The notes: generated by a model not told the origin, from the letters alone. Shown: positions 26,897 through 37,143, numbered from the stretch's first letter. The stretch is DNA of 64,000 nt from Parvicella sp964387945 (GCA_964387945.1 CAYLYX010000002.1:124001-188000), one strand, 5' to 3'. Program-made: numbers and translations.

Positions 26897-28255
26897 CTAA
26901 TCATAAAGTCGTTTCCAGAACCACTTGTCATATTTTGCATTTGGCGATAGGGATAATCCAACATTAAATTTCAAATAGTTATCTTCTATCAGCCCGTTTT
27001 CTGTGGTTCCAAGCTTACCTAGTTCAAGTCCTAAACTCAGCGAGCTTGTCGATGCCGAACTTAACATCGGTATAGACATACCAAAAGCTATGCCATACTG
27101 TTTCAAATGGATGTCATTGCTTCTATATGGGGTATATCCGTAGTGGAATCCGACCTGATAAGAGCACAATTGAATGGCGTGCACATCTTTTAAGCTCATA
27201 TCCGATTTTGGTAGAATATTTATACCAAAAGAGAACTTTTTCATCTGTGCTAACTCATCGTATGTACTCTCTGTAGAATCAAAGTATTCGTAGTACTTAT
27301 AATAGTCTGCCATTTCGTATTGAGCGGTAAGCGTAACTCTTTTATTAAAGGTCACCGCTCCACCAATTGCAAACGACTTTGGCAACTTGATGTGCCCTTG
27401 ATTATCGGTATAGTAGCTCGTTGTATCACTAATTATTTCTTCCTCGATCGTGTTGAGTTTATAGGTATACGCAAAAAAGTCTTGGAAGGCTCTGACCTGA
27501 TTTCCGAGGTTGGCGGTCAAACCAATCTGATAGGTAAACCCTTCTTTTATCTTTTCGTAGTAGTGCAGTCCGTAGTCCGCTGAAAAGCCTCTAATAAGCA
27601 GTTTGTTTTTTACGTGCGTATTGTAGTAACTCACATCCTGAAATTCGATGGTTCGATCTCGCTGAACGGTTCCAAACAAGAAGGACACATTGGCTCCAAT
27701 TGACAAACGAATACTATCTCCTTTGTTGAACAATTGCTGCCCTACTCCCAAGAAAAGACGGTTTACGCTTCCCATTCCAGCATAGTTATAGGTGATCGTA
27801 TCTCCTTCGTTGGGATCTAACTCGCTGATGTCATAACCTGTAGTAGAATAAGGCATCAAACCGAAGGTAACTCCTGTTTTCTTGGCTACAGGCAATAATA
27901 AAGCAAAGTTTCTAAGCGAAGCTGTTGTTTGATTGTAGTTGCCATTATCCGAACTCATGAAACTGGCTTTACCCATTATTCCACAATCGAAAACAGGTGT
28001 ATGCTTTAAAACATGTGCATATGTTGCTGGATTAGAAAGATTAATGTGGTGAAATTCTCCCAACCTCACCTGCGTAAGATCTCCTTCTTTTCCGAGTGCC
28101 ACACTTGCTCCACCTAAACCTACGTAAGGAGTGGTAAGCATGGGTATGTGTTCTCCCAATCCAAATCGGGTATAGGGAGAGCTATTCTGGTCTTGACCAA
28201 AGTTCGTTAGCCCTACCAACATCCCTATGATAATAAGCGTATTACGATTTAACAT
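26897..28255 (-). CDS. Outer-membrane beta-barrel protein of the coaX-lptC cluster
   Basis: The ATG at 28255 gives a signal peptide (MLNRNTLIIIGMLVGLTNFGQ); a codon 18 bases further up at 28273 is possible but less suitable. The 452-residue body has barrel-like features: opening SPYTRFGLGE and GGASVALGKE, similar to FadL-like and porin-like proteins of Flavobacteriia, then alternating strands. It overlaps coaX by 14 bases. This protein is conserved next to coaX in many Flavobacteriia; its cargo is unknown. Confidence 0.85.
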   Translation of the reverse strand: MLNRNTLIIIGMLVGLTNFGQDQNSSPYTRFGLGEHIPMLTTPYVGLGGASVALGKEGDLTQVRLGEFHHINLSNPATYAHVLKHTPVFDCGIMGKASFMSSDNGNYNQTTASLRNFALLLPVAKKTGVTFGLMPYSTTGYDISELDPNEGDTITYNYAGMGSVNRLFLGVGQQLFNKGDSIRLSIGANVSFLFGTVQRDRTIEFQDVSYYNTHVKNKLLIRGFSADYGLHYYEKIKEGFTYQIGLTANLGNQVRAFQDFFAYTYKLNTIEEEIISDTTSYYTDNQGHIKLPKSFAIGGAVTFNKRVTLTAQYEMADYYKYYEYFDSTESTYDELAQMKKFSFGINILPKSDMSLKDVHAIQLCSYQVGFHYGYTPYRSNDIHLKQYGIAFGMSIPMLSSASTSSLSLGLELGKLGTTENGLIEDNYLKFNVGLSLSPNAKYDKWFWKRLYD

Positions 28256-28973
28256 TATGTCGTAAAATTTCATTTAATCCTCTCAGCGTTAGCCAACGGT
28301 CTGCAAAGATGCTATTTTTTTGCGAAAATTCCATTTTTTGCAGTTCTTCCATGTCTCCTCCGGTTAGGATTACTTTCAGATCTTCAAACTTTTGTTGAAA
28401 GTAATCGATGGTCGCTGTAATTTCGTTATTCATTCCGGTATAACAACCTGTATGTATAGCTGTTAACGTATCATCACCGATGTGCATGGCCGTTGCTTCA
28501 TTTGGGTTAACTAACGGCAATTTGTCCGTGAAAGTGTGCAATGCCTTAAATCTCATGGACAATCCTGGAGAAATACTCCCTCCAAGATACTCTTTTGAGC
28601 CGTTGAGTACATCAAACTTTAGGCAAGTGCCAGCATCAATTATTAAACAGTTGGTTTCACCGAATAAACGGTACGCTCCTACTGCATTTGCCAACCTATC
28701 TTTACCTAATGTATGTGGAGTTTTGTACGTGTTTTTTATGGGAAGTTTGGTGTTTTCGCTAAGCACTAGAGGGTCAGCAACCAGTGATATCACAAACTTT
28801 GTTAAATCTTCGTTTGCTACTGAAGATACGATACAAGCATCCGATTGGGTGCGCTCAATCAACTCCTTTAAAGCATCCTTTTCGGTAGCCACCTGAAAAT
28901 CGATTAATTGATCTTCTTCAAACCGTGCAATCTTGGTTCTGGTATTTCCTATATCAATAGTGGTTTGTGTCAT
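28242..28973 (-). CDS. coaX: Type III pantothenate kinase
   Basis: This 243-residue ASKHA-fold enzyme phosphorylates pantothenate, the first step of coenzyme A synthesis. Family signatures are DIGNT (residues 7-11, phosphate binding), GKDRLANAVGA (90-100) with the catalytic-region aspartate D92, and DAGTCLKFD (113-121). It starts with ATGA overlapping the preceding gene by 4 bases and overlaps the barrel gene downstream. CoaX needs a monovalent cation and is not inhibited by CoA, unlike CoaA. Confidence 0.96.
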   Translation of the reverse strand: MTQTTIDIGNTRTKIARFEEDQLIDFQVATEKDALKELIERTQSDACIVSSVANEDLTKFVISLVADPLVLSENTKLPIKNTYKTPHTLGKDRLANAVGAYRLFGETNCLIIDAGTCLKFDVLNGSKEYLGGSISPGLSMRFKALHTFTDKLPLVNPNEATAMHIGDDTLTAIHTGCYTGMNNEITATIDYFQQKFEDLKVILTGGDMEELQKMEFSQKNSIFADRWLTLRGLNEILRHNVKS

Positions 28974-29935
28974 GGTTGATGATAAACACCTAATTTATCC
29001 TGCATGTATCTCAACAGGTAAGGATAAAATTGAAAGCTGCTGGATGAAATAACAGCTGTTATTCTTGAAGTACTTTCTGCACAGGGATCTACCGTTGCGT
29101 CTAGCATAAATTTTTTTCCTTCTGTCGTGAGGAGGAGTTTACTGTTGTAATTGGTGGTATCACTTCCATCACAATACAAATCGTAAATAACACTAATTTC
29201 TCCTACCGTATCTCTGTCAATGTCCGTCAATTCAATGGAAGGTAAGGAAAAACTAGCATTAGGTACGTCATTACATCCGCTGTACACATCCGTGAACTTT
29301 CGAACAAGTTGGAGGTTTTCATTTTCTTTTTTGAAATGATATAGGTACAGATACTTGCTGTAGCTGGTGGTATCGCTGAATGCAGAGCGAATGCTCAGTT
29401 CACTTCTCACCACTACGTTTTCTCCTTTTTTGTCTTCCCAACGATAGGCATCAATGAGTTTTCCCCACACGATGGTGGTGTCTAGTTTTTCCTTAAATGG
29501 ATAGTATTCTAATTGAAGTAAAGCATTTGGACTTGGGTCATAATAAAATGCTTTTCGTTGTTCTACATTTCTTTTTACTCGTATTTCGAAAGTGAGCCAT
29601 TGGGGCGCTAGAAGACTATCTTTTGACTGGTCGCTTAGTGCAATGAAATCCTCTGGAAAATTAAAATGGTTCCACTCATCAGAAGTGGTGATAAGTGATA
29701 GTGCATATTGCTTGTTTTCATTGGTGTCATAAACGACTACACTCACTGATTTTCCTTCTGAAGACCATGCATTTCTGATGGAAAAATAGTTATCTACATC
29801 CAAGCGCATTTGCCAAGTACCCCCCAAACCTTTGTTCTGGCTCAGCACACCAGTGGTTGATAGGATAACAAAGTAAGTAAGTAAAGAAAAATGGGAGATG
29901 AACTTAAACCAAGTTGATTCTTTTGTACAACTCAT
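28970..29935 (-). CDS. Secreted protein of unknown function, conserved in Flavobacteriia
   Basis: The ATG at 29935 yields a 321-residue protein with a signal peptide (FSLLTYFVILSTTGVLSQ). The longer frame to 30010 would sit inside the upstream regulator. The body has a recognisable DIDRDTVGEISVIYD segment of the sort found in calcium-binding FG-GAP-like or surface polysaccharide biosynthesis proteins. Similarity to the M949_RS01915 surface-polysaccharide family is possible from memory but not verified. It overlaps the LytTR regulator by 32 bases and coaX by 4. Confidence 0.72.
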   Translation of the reverse strand: MSCTKESTWFKFISHFSLLTYFVILSTTGVLSQNKGLGGTWQMRLDVDNYFSIRNAWSSEGKSVSVVVYDTNENKQYALSLITTSDEWNHFNFPEDFIALSDQSKDSLLAPQWLTFEIRVKRNVEQRKAFYYDPSPNALLQLEYYPFKEKLDTTIVWGKLIDAYRWEDKKGENVVVRSELSIRSAFSDTTSYSKYLYLYHFKKENENLQLVRKFTDVYSGCNDVPNASFSLPSIELTDIDRDTVGEISVIYDLYCDGSDTTNYNSKLLLTTEGKKFMLDATVDPCAESTSRITAVISSSSFQFYPYLLRYMQDKLGVYHQP

Positions 29936-30656
29936 CTTTGTAGGATCCTCCAATTGGAATAATCTTTTTATTGTCTTCAAGAATAATATTTGGTGCTTCA
30001 ATTTGCGCAATTTTATCCAGCCTTACGATGTAAGAACGGTGAACACGTAGAAAATGGTCTGAAGGCATTTTTTCTTCAATATCCTTCATAGTACTGTGAA
30101 TCGTATACCTCGCAGAAGCGGCATTAATTACCACGTAATCTTTTAGTGCTTCGATAAAGTAAATGTCTTTTGTGTTGAGCTTAATGAGGCGTGATTTACT
30201 TTTTACAAAAATAAATTCCGTAGAATCTTTGTTTTCCACCACGCTGTAAAGCATATCTCTTTCTTTCAACACCTCTAGCTCCTTTCCATGCTTGTAAAGC
30301 GCCATTTCTATTGAGGTATGTAAGTCAATTTCCTTAAATGGCTTAATGATGTAAGCGTAGGGTTCAGTTACCTTAGCCTTAGACAGTGTATTTTCATCTG
30401 CATAAGCTGTCAAGAAAATGATAGGAATATTGTACTTTTCTTTGATTTCTGCAGAAGCTTCAATTCCTGTAATATCACCTTTTAGCATGATATCCATTAA
30501 GATAATATCTGGATTTTTTTCTCCTGCAAGTTCTATGGCTTTTTCTCCTGTTGCAGCAGCTCCAACTACGTTATATCCCAATTTCTTCAGGCTATACTGA
30601 ATGTCTTTGGAAACAATACTCTCATCTTCAACAACTAAAACATTTATCTTGCTCAT
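29904..30656 (-). CDS. LytTR response regulator
   Basis: This 250-residue protein has an N-terminal receiver domain (acidic pocket E10/D11, phosphoacceptor D55 in LMDIML, T in FLTAYAD, K in KPFKE) and a C-terminal LytTR DNA-binding domain (YFIEALKDYVVI, FLRVHRSYIVRLDKI). It binds DNA through an extended beta-strand. It lies 27 bases after a PAS histidine kinase, its obvious partner. Confidence 0.95.
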   Translation of the reverse strand: MSKINVLVVEDESIVSKDIQYSLKKLGYNVVGAAATGEKAIELAGEKNPDIILMDIMLKGDITGIEASAEIKEKYNIPIIFLTAYADENTLSKAKVTEPYAYIIKPFKEIDLHTSIEMALYKHGKELEVLKERDMLYSVVENKDSTEFIFVKSKSRLIKLNTKDIYFIEALKDYVVINAASARYTIHSTMKDIEEKMPSDHFLRVHRSYIVRLDKIAQIEAPNIILEDNKKIIPIGGSYKDELYKRINLV

Positions 30657-30683
30657 GCCTATCTAGTTAAGGGGTAAGGTAAT

Positions 30684-33269
30684 TCACTCAGGTTGGTTCA
30701 TTTTCTCAAAGGTAAGCAAATATTTTGTTCCGCCTCCGGTTTTAAACTCCAAAGTACCGTCCAATTGATCGGTTAATGTCTGTACCAATTGCAGTCCAAG
30801 GGAGTCTGTTTCATCGATTCTAAAATCTTCTGGAAGGCCTATTCCATTGTCTTCCACCGTAATATAAACCTTGCCTTCTTCTTCAAGTACGCTTACTTCT
30901 AATTGAGGGTCTGTAATACCTGTAAAAGCATACTTCATGGCATTCGTTAGCAGTTCATTAAGAATTAACCCACATGGAATTGCCTGATCTAGGTTTAGGT
31001 TTACTGCGCCTAAATCGGTTGTCAGCATCACATCTTTATCTGGGAGCAAGAAGGTGTGTAGAACGTTGTTGATCAAATTATTGAGGTAATCTGAAAAATT
31101 TACTTGAGAAAAATCCTTGGATCGGTAAAGGCTCTCATGAATGAAAGACATTGATTTTACTCTATTTTGGGACTCTCTAAGGATATCAAGGGTATGTTCT
31201 TCTTTTACGTAAGAGGATTGTAGGTTGAGAATACTAGAAATCACTTGTAAATTGTTTTTCACCCTATGATGTACTTCCTTGAGCAGCACTTCTTTCTCCT
31301 GAAGTGATTTCGTGATCTCAATCTCCGCTTCTTTTTTATCGGTTATGTCCATAGCCATCACAGCCACGTCAAACTTGGATCTTCCTTCTACCGTAATTGG
31401 ACTCAAGAAAGTCTCAATCCAGACTTCATCGCCTTTTTTACTTTTAAGAATACCTTCAAATTGGGTAGGATGACCACTTGTTGCTTTTTGGTAATAGCTC
31501 TGTAAGTTAGTCTTCACACCTTCACTCACCGCATTCAGTAATAAATCCATGAAGTTAACTCCAATTCTCATGGTGGCACCCAAATGGTGATAAACAAACT
31601 CTGCCAATTTGGAGTTGAAGGCGGTTACGTTATACTCACTATCCAATGTACACATGATTACATCCGACTTATTTTCGAAGATGGATTCCAGATGAGAAGT
31701 TTGTTTAACTATCAATTCTTGATACTCTTTCTCTTGCGTAACATCGCGTATAATATCTCTACTCCCCACATATCTATCTCCTTCATAAATAGCGGAGCTT
31801 GAAAGATTGACAAATTTCACCCTATTTCCATTTTGGATTCGGAAACCAACGTTGACGATGTTTCCTTTTTGTCTAAACTCTTCACTTCTTTTCTTTACGA
31901 AGTCTAAATCCTCTGGATGAACAAATTCAAACAATTGCTGGCCTACACAGTTTTCGCTATCGAATAATTTTTTTGCCGCATTGTTTAAGTCTCTAATTCT
32001 ATTGTTCTCATCTACAATTACCAGCGCATCACTCAAATTGACGAATAGATCACGGTATTTCTTCTCACTTCTGATTAATTCTTCTTCTGCTTTTTTAAGA
32101 TCCGTAATGTCTCTGGATATTCCCATGAAACCAATGTGATCACCTTTTTTATTACGCATTACTGCACAGGATAAAAAACAGGTAAATTCGGTTCCGTCCT
32201 TTCTTACATTGGTAACTTCTCCAATATAAAACCCTTCACTTTTCAGAGCACTTGCAATCGCATCAAATTCTTCTTTTATAGCATAAAGTTGACGTGCGTT
32301 AAGCGTCATAAATTCCTCCTTAGAATATTTAAACGCATAACAAGCAGAAGGGCTCACCTCGGTGATGTTATTGTCTAAATCTGTAGAAATAATGGTATCG
32401 ATCGAACTGTTAAAAACACTCTTACTGATTTCTTGAGATGTTTCTAATTTTCGTTGTGTTTCTTTATGTTTCTGAATTTCTCTTTCTAATAGAATATTCG
32501 CTTCACTAGCGAGGTTGGCTCGGAGCTGCTCTTTGGCTAAATCCTCTTGCAACTGATAATCAGAAACGATGGTGGTAATGATGTCTTGATCTTTGTATTT
32601 GGTAAGAAATGATTCCAACACAAATTTGTGCCACTCATTGTTGTTCAGTTGTCTGGAAACAATCAAGAACTTCCCTTTTTCTGGGTTTTCTATGTGTTGT
32701 AGGATTTTTTCTTTGTCTTGCTCGCTAAATAATGTAGTAATGTGCTGTCCTTTTAAGGATAAACCGTCATCTTGTTTGTAATTCAGAAAGCTCTCATTGC
32801 ACGTAATAATTATTCCATTGGTATGATTAATTATTCCGTCTGGAAGTTGATGATAGATGGCCTGAAAACTTTCTAGCGTTTGGAGTAGTTCTGCTTTTTC
32901 TGAAATATCTTTTACTCCTACCAAAACATAGTCAATATCATTGTAATTGATAATGGAAAAGTCAAACTCGCCATAAAAAATGCTACCATCTCCAGAAGTC
33001 ACCTCTTGCTGATGTGTATATCCGCTCGACTCCAACAGCATTTTATGAAACTTCTCGATGGCTTCATCATTCATCTGTTCACGATAATCGCAAGATGAAA
33101 TCGTATAGAAGTTTTGGTCGATGAGTTGTGTAGCATCCGGATATGCAAAGAGTTCTAACGCTTTAATATTGACGTCTATTATTTGCAGCTTTTTGCTGTC
33201 TAGCAAAAAATAGGCGTAGCCTGAATTCCTGAAGAAGTTTTGAAAATATTTAATCAACTCAGCCCTCAA
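30684..33269 (-). CDS. Multi-PAS sensor histidine kinase (HisKA_2 type)
   Basis: This 861-residue soluble kinase has about five PAS domains in series (near residues 5-100, 120-220, 285-400, 410-525 and 530-650), then a HisKA_2 dimerisation domain with the phosphorylated histidine in KEVHHRVKNNLQ (about 665), and a HATPase domain (LNELLTNAMKYAF; EDNGIGLPE; GTKYLLTFEK). No membrane helix is seen, so it senses intracellular signals. It overlaps the MORN gene by 11 bases and precedes the LytTR regulator. Confidence 0.94.
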   Translation of the reverse strand: MRAELIKYFQNFFRNSGYAYFLLDSKKLQIIDVNIKALELFAYPDATQLIDQNFYTISSCDYREQMNDEAIEKFHKMLLESSGYTHQQEVTSGDGSIFYGEFDFSIINYNDIDYVLVGVKDISEKAELLQTLESFQAIYHQLPDGIINHTNGIIITCNESFLNYKQDDGLSLKGQHITTLFSEQDKEKILQHIENPEKGKFLIVSRQLNNNEWHKFVLESFLTKYKDQDIITTIVSDYQLQEDLAKEQLRANLASEANILLEREIQKHKETQRKLETSQEISKSVFNSSIDTIISTDLDNNITEVSPSACYAFKYSKEEFMTLNARQLYAIKEEFDAIASALKSEGFYIGEVTNVRKDGTEFTCFLSCAVMRNKKGDHIGFMGISRDITDLKKAEEELIRSEKKYRDLFVNLSDALVIVDENNRIRDLNNAAKKLFDSENCVGQQLFEFVHPEDLDFVKKRSEEFRQKGNIVNVGFRIQNGNRVKFVNLSSSAIYEGDRYVGSRDIIRDVTQEKEYQELIVKQTSHLESIFENKSDVIMCTLDSEYNVTAFNSKLAEFVYHHLGATMRIGVNFMDLLLNAVSEGVKTNLQSYYQKATSGHPTQFEGILKSKKGDEVWIETFLSPITVEGRSKFDVAVMAMDITDKKEAEIEITKSLQEKEVLLKEVHHRVKNNLQVISSILNLQSSYVKEEHTLDILRESQNRVKSMSFIHESLYRSKDFSQVNFSDYLNNLINNVLHTFLLPDKDVMLTTDLGAVNLNLDQAIPCGLILNELLTNAMKYAFTGITDPQLEVSVLEEEGKVYITVEDNGIGLPEDFRIDETDSLGLQLVQTLTDQLDGTLEFKTGGGTKYLLTFEKMNQPE

Positions 33270-34839
33270 TTTTCTTCACCTTTAGACCATTGATTTTATG
33301 TTCCTCTCCTCGTTTGTAAACGATTTGGATACTGATTGTGCCATCTTCATTGTACTTGGTCCATTCACCATCCTTAAAACCCGCATCATACTTTCCTTCC
33401 CAGTAGATTCTTCCGTTGGGATAGTAGTATTTATGCTTACCGATGGCCAAACCATTAATGTATTCGCCTTTGAACGCTAAAGTTCCATCTTTATATTTAT
33501 AAATCCAAACTCCGTGTCTTACATCGTCTCTGAATTCCCCTTCTTCCGTATGATCATTTACACTGTAAAACCACTTTCCGTCTTGAATCCCATCAATGTA
33601 TTCTCCTTGGGTCAATACATTTCCCAAGGTATCGTATTCAATCACAGTACCATCTTCTTTTCCTCTTCGGTAACTCTCTTCACGCTTTACTTGTCTGTTT
33701 TCGTACCACCACGTCCAATTTCCATGTGGTTTTCCTTCTAGGTATTTTCCTTTTTGTTGAAGATCTCCATTCTTGAAATAATACTTCCACTCGTTTACCT
33801 TCAGTCCACCTAAGTATTCTCCTTCTGCCTTTAACTCACCCGATTCGTAGTAAAATAACCAAGCTCCAGTTTTTGCACCAGAGGTGTCCAATAAACCTTC
33901 TGCCAGTTTCTTATCGTCCTTGTAATGGTAAGAGGAAACCAATGCACCTGTGCTATCGTATTCTCTAAAAATACCTTGTTTCATGTCATTGTTATAACCA
34001 CCCACCAACATGCTTCCATCGGGTCTGATCTCTTTTTCTAACTCAAAAAATACCACTTCCTCACTCTCTGTGTCTACTTCACCAAAGTCATATTTTTCTA
34101 AGGTCTTGAGCCCTCCTTTTTTGGTATACTCCTTAACAATACCGTTCAATTCTCCATGCATGAAATCTCCTTCCCATTTCAGTTTACCATTTTCAAAATA
34201 CTCCTTCCAAACCCCATGCTTCTTACCGTTTTCATCGTATCTGTTAATCTGTTCTTCACTGCGCAAAAAACCAGTAGTGTATTCTCTTATGGTAATGATC
34301 CTTCCTGTGGAGTCATACTCGTAGGCCATACCTTCAAGTTTGTCGTCTTCGTAAATATAACTCCACCGCACTTCGCCAGAAGGATAGTATTCTTCTGCAA
34401 CGCCTTGCTTTAGGTTATTGGTAAACAGATCCTTTGATTTCAGATTGCCTGCAGTATCGTACTTGATGACAGGTCCATTTTTTAGACCATTCTTGTAATT
34501 GATCGCCTGAGTGATTTCGCCTTGTTCATTGTAGAAATTCCATGTGCTGTCCAATTCAAAATTTAATCGGTTTCCTTCTGTTTTTTTCTTTCCATTCTCA
34601 TAGTAGGTGATCCAATACCCATTCGGTTTGCCATCCTCTAAATATCCTTCACTACTCTTTTGACCATTGGAATAATAAAAGACGTTGTAGCCATTCGGAT
34701 CTACTTCTTCGTTCTGGGCAAAAAATTGCGAGAAAAAAAAGCAATTAACAATTCCTATAAATAGAAATAAATTAAACTTAAAAGAATAAATATTACTATC
34801 TCTATTAGCTTGTTGATATCGTTGAAAGAAAGCTGTCAA
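33259..34839 (-). CDS. Secreted MORN-repeat protein
   Basis: The 526-residue frame begins at TTG 34839; there is no ATG before the signal helix (LFLFIGIVNCFFFSQFFAQ). From about residue 50 the protein consists almost entirely of MORN-type repeats of about 23 residues (YYENGKKKTEG, YDSTGRI, YYPNGRIYWEGKY). Database annotation often labels such proteins as YwqK-family antitoxins; the signal peptide and context do not support a toxin-antitoxin role. It heads a chain leading directly to the histidine kinase, so it may supply the signal. The exact start codon is uncertain. Confidence 0.82.
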   Translation of the reverse strand: MTAFFQRYQQANRDSNIYSFKFNLFLFIGIVNCFFFSQFFAQNEEVDPNGYNVFYYSNGQKSSEGYLEDGKPNGYWITYYENGKKKTEGNRLNFELDSTWNFYNEQGEITQAINYKNGLKNGPVIKYDTAGNLKSKDLFTNNLKQGVAEEYYPSGEVRWSYIYEDDKLEGMAYEYDSTGRIITIREYTTGFLRSEEQINRYDENGKKHGVWKEYFENGKLKWEGDFMHGELNGIVKEYTKKGGLKTLEKYDFGEVDTESEEVVFFELEKEIRPDGSMLVGGYNNDMKQGIFREYDSTGALVSSYHYKDDKKLAEGLLDTSGAKTGAWLFYYESGELKAEGEYLGGLKVNEWKYYFKNGDLQQKGKYLEGKPHGNWTWWYENRQVKREESYRRGKEDGTVIEYDTLGNVLTQGEYIDGIQDGKWFYSVNDHTEEGEFRDDVRHGVWIYKYKDGTLAFKGEYINGLAIGKHKYYYPNGRIYWEGKYDAGFKDGEWTKYNEDGTISIQIVYKRGEEHKINGLKVKKIEG

Positions 34840-35210
34840 TTCTCTATGAATTAAAAGTAATTAACATGTTATATTTACCTAACCTGCTGATTGTAAAATT
34901 AGTATTTAATATGTTAACAATACGCAGATAACTAGCTTTTCCAGTTACCATGAATATCTTTTTCAATTTTTAGACCAAAATTTTGTGAGTTATGTATTCA
35001 AAAATGTTGGTTAACTCTTTAAGAACTTATTTTGTAGTTAGAAAGTTGTTTTTGTATGCAATTATTTTGCAGGATTACAAGTAAAACTTGTTACTATTAA
35101 CTAACAGATATTAACAGCTTTACTAAACAAATATTTCAAACTTGTTAATAACCTGAAAATCCTCCCATAAAGCTAGTTATATTTGTAGATATATTAATTG
35201 ATTTTAGAAA
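34840..35210. other. AT-rich divergent intergenic region
   Basis: About 370 bases between the MORN gene and rpiB hold no convincing gene. They contain the rpiB -7 element at 35179, a weak minus-strand near-match (TAATTTTA at 34894-34901) that could serve the MORN operon, and a short 6-bp palindrome (ACAAGT-AAA-ACTTGT, 35077-35091). TTAAC motifs recur, but no regular repeat is apparent. Confidence 0.6.
35179..35186 (+). promoter_or_regulatory. -7 element (TATATTTG) for rpiB
   Basis: An exact TAnnTTTG match 24 bases before the ATG at 35211. Confidence 0.6.
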
Positions 35211-35638
35211 TGAGAATAGCAATAGGAAGTGACCATGCGGGTTTTGGTCTCAAGAAAAAAGTAATCGATCAATTGACCTCAGCAGGTCATAACGTAGAGG
35301 ATTTTGGATGTTTTTCTGAAGAAAGTATGGATTATCCGGATGTGGCGCATCCTGTTTGTGAGCACATAGAGACAAAACAGAGTGATTTAGGTGTGTTGAT
35401 ATGCGGAAGTGGTAATGGGATTAGTATGACAGCAAATAAACATCAGGGAATTCGTGCAGCATTGTGCTGGAATGCTGAAATTGCGGAGTTGGCGAGACTC
35501 CACAATGACGCAAATATTCTTTCTTTGCCAGCTCGTTTCATAGATGAGGCGGAGGCATTGAAGTGCGTTGAAACGTTTTTTAGAACAGATTTTGAAGGTG
35601 GAAGACACCAAAGAAGAGTGGATAAAATAGGATGTTAA
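35211..35638 (+). CDS. rpiB: Ribose-5-phosphate isomerase B
   Basis: The ATG at 35211 gives the normal MRIAIGSDHAGF start; the TTG at 35198 is not preferred. The 142-residue enzyme interconverts ribose-5-phosphate and ribulose-5-phosphate in the pentose phosphate pathway. Family signatures are GSDHAG (6-11), the catalytic cysteine region GVLICGSGNGISM (Cys about 65) and the C-terminal GGRHQRRVDKI. Its stop overlaps the ATG of the next gene (TAATG). Confidence 0.96.
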
Positions 35639-37134
35639 TGAAGTATTTGGTAGTTGTTATTTTGCTTATTGCGGGAGTTTCTTCTTGTGTAATTTTTAAG
35701 AATAAAGGAGACGTAGATTTAGAAACATTACCGAATGATATGGCACAAAAATATGCTGTATCGATAACACCTTCAGATTTGAAAGGGCATTTAGAAATCT
35801 TGGCATCTGATGCGTATGAAGGCAGGGAAACAGCAATGCCTGGACAGAAAAAAGCGGCATCTTATATTGAGAATCACTTTAAAAAGATTGGTTTGGCTCC
35901 AGGCGTAAGTGAAGAGAACTATCAGCAAAGTTTTCCAGTACTCTTAAAAGATCCGAGCAAAGTGTTTTTTGATATCAATGGTCAAGAACTGAGTTTCTTG
36001 TCTGATTTTTACTATCTGGGTAATGTAAAGGACACTGTTTACAAAAACATTCAATTGATTGAGTTGGGCTACGGCATTGATGATGAAAGTTATTCTGATT
36101 ATAGCGATACAGACGTTTCTGGAAAGTTTATTTTAATTAAAGAAGGTATTCCTGAAGGAAGTGACGTGAGTGTGGCTTGGGGAAGTTGGAGAAACAAGCT
36201 TGATGCGGCTATGGCGCATGGAGCAATTGGGATGATTACTGTGCAAGAAGAATATAGTGATCGCGTAGAGCAAATTAGAATGTTTGTTGAGAACCCAAGA
36301 ATGCAGTTGCACGACAAAGGAAAACAGCAGTATAACTATTCTATCCCTAATATTTATATTTCTGATTCCATTTGGGATGAAATTAGAGGACAAAACGCTT
36401 TTACAGCTGAACTAGATTTAACGGTAGAAACAAACGAGTCGTTAAGTTCAGAAAACGTACTTGGATTCCTAGAAGGAAGCGATTTGAAAGAAGAAATAGT
36501 GGTCATCACGGCTCACTATGACCATATTGGTTACGACAACGGAGAGATTTGCAATGGAGCAGATGATGATGGAAGCGGTACGGTGTCTTTATTAGAAATT
36601 GCAGAAGCTTTTGCAATGGCAAAGGCAGATGGCAAAGGCCCTAGAAGGAGCATCTTATTTATGACCGTTTCTGGAGAGGAAAAAGGACTTTTAGGCTCTC
36701 AATACTATTCTGATAACCCGGTTTATCCGCTTGAGAATACAGTTGTTGACTTAAACATTGATATGATCGGTAGAAAGGACAGTCTTCATGATGATGATCA
36801 ATACGTATATATTATTGGTGCGGATCGGATCAGTAAGGATTTGCATTACATCAGTGAGCAAGTGAATGATGAACTGATCCACTTTGAATTAGATTATACT
36901 TACAATGAAGAAGACGACCCAAATCATTTCTACTACCGTTCTGATCATTACAATTTTGCAAAACACAATATCCCTGTTATCTTCTACTTCAGTGGGGTGC
37001 ACGAAGATTATCACAAACCTACGGATGATGTAGAGAAGATTTTGTTTCCGAAGTTGGCACAAACAGCACAATTGGTGTTTTATACAGCCTGGGAAATCGC
37101 GAATAGAACAGAACGATTAAGAAAAAACGCCTAA
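35638..37134 (+). CDS. M28 family zinc metallopeptidase, lipoprotein
   Basis: The ATG at 35638 overlaps the rpiB stop; an alternative ATG lies 6 bases upstream. The N-terminus is a lipoprotein signal (YLVVVILLIAGVSSC). The M28 core with two zinc sites is visible: AHYDHIG (about 290), GADDDGSG, SGEEKGLLGS with the catalytic glutamate pair, DMIG, and a late histidine in HKPTDDV. It is preceded by a PA-like insert (about residues 110-245). It is probably an outer-membrane or periplasmic aminopeptidase. Coupling to rpiB is translational rather than functional. Confidence 0.92.
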   Translation: MKYLVVVILLIAGVSSCVIFKNKGDVDLETLPNDMAQKYAVSITPSDLKGHLEILASDAYEGRETAMPGQKKAASYIENHFKKIGLAPGVSEENYQQSFPVLLKDPSKVFFDINGQELSFLSDFYYLGNVKDTVYKNIQLIELGYGIDDESYSDYSDTDVSGKFILIKEGIPEGSDVSVAWGSWRNKLDAAMAHGAIGMITVQEEYSDRVEQIRMFVENPRMQLHDKGKQQYNYSIPNIYISDSIWDEIRGQNAFTAELDLTVETNESLSSENVLGFLEGSDLKEEIVVITAHYDHIGYDNGEICNGADDDGSGTVSLLEIAEAFAMAKADGKGPRRSILFMTVSGEEKGLLGSQYYSDNPVYPLENTVVDLNIDMIGRKDSLHDDDQYVYIIGADRISKDLHYISEQVNDELIHFELDYTYNEEDDPNHFYYRSDHYNFAKHNIPVIFYFSGVHEDYHKPTDDVEKILFPKLAQTAQLVFYTAWEIANRTERLRKNA

Positions 37135-37143
37135 AGAAAAAGT

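Noticed and set aside
33259..34839. Toxin-antitoxin annotation for the MORN protein
   Set aside because: The signal peptide and the long MORN repeat array suggest an envelope protein; no toxin gene is adjacent.
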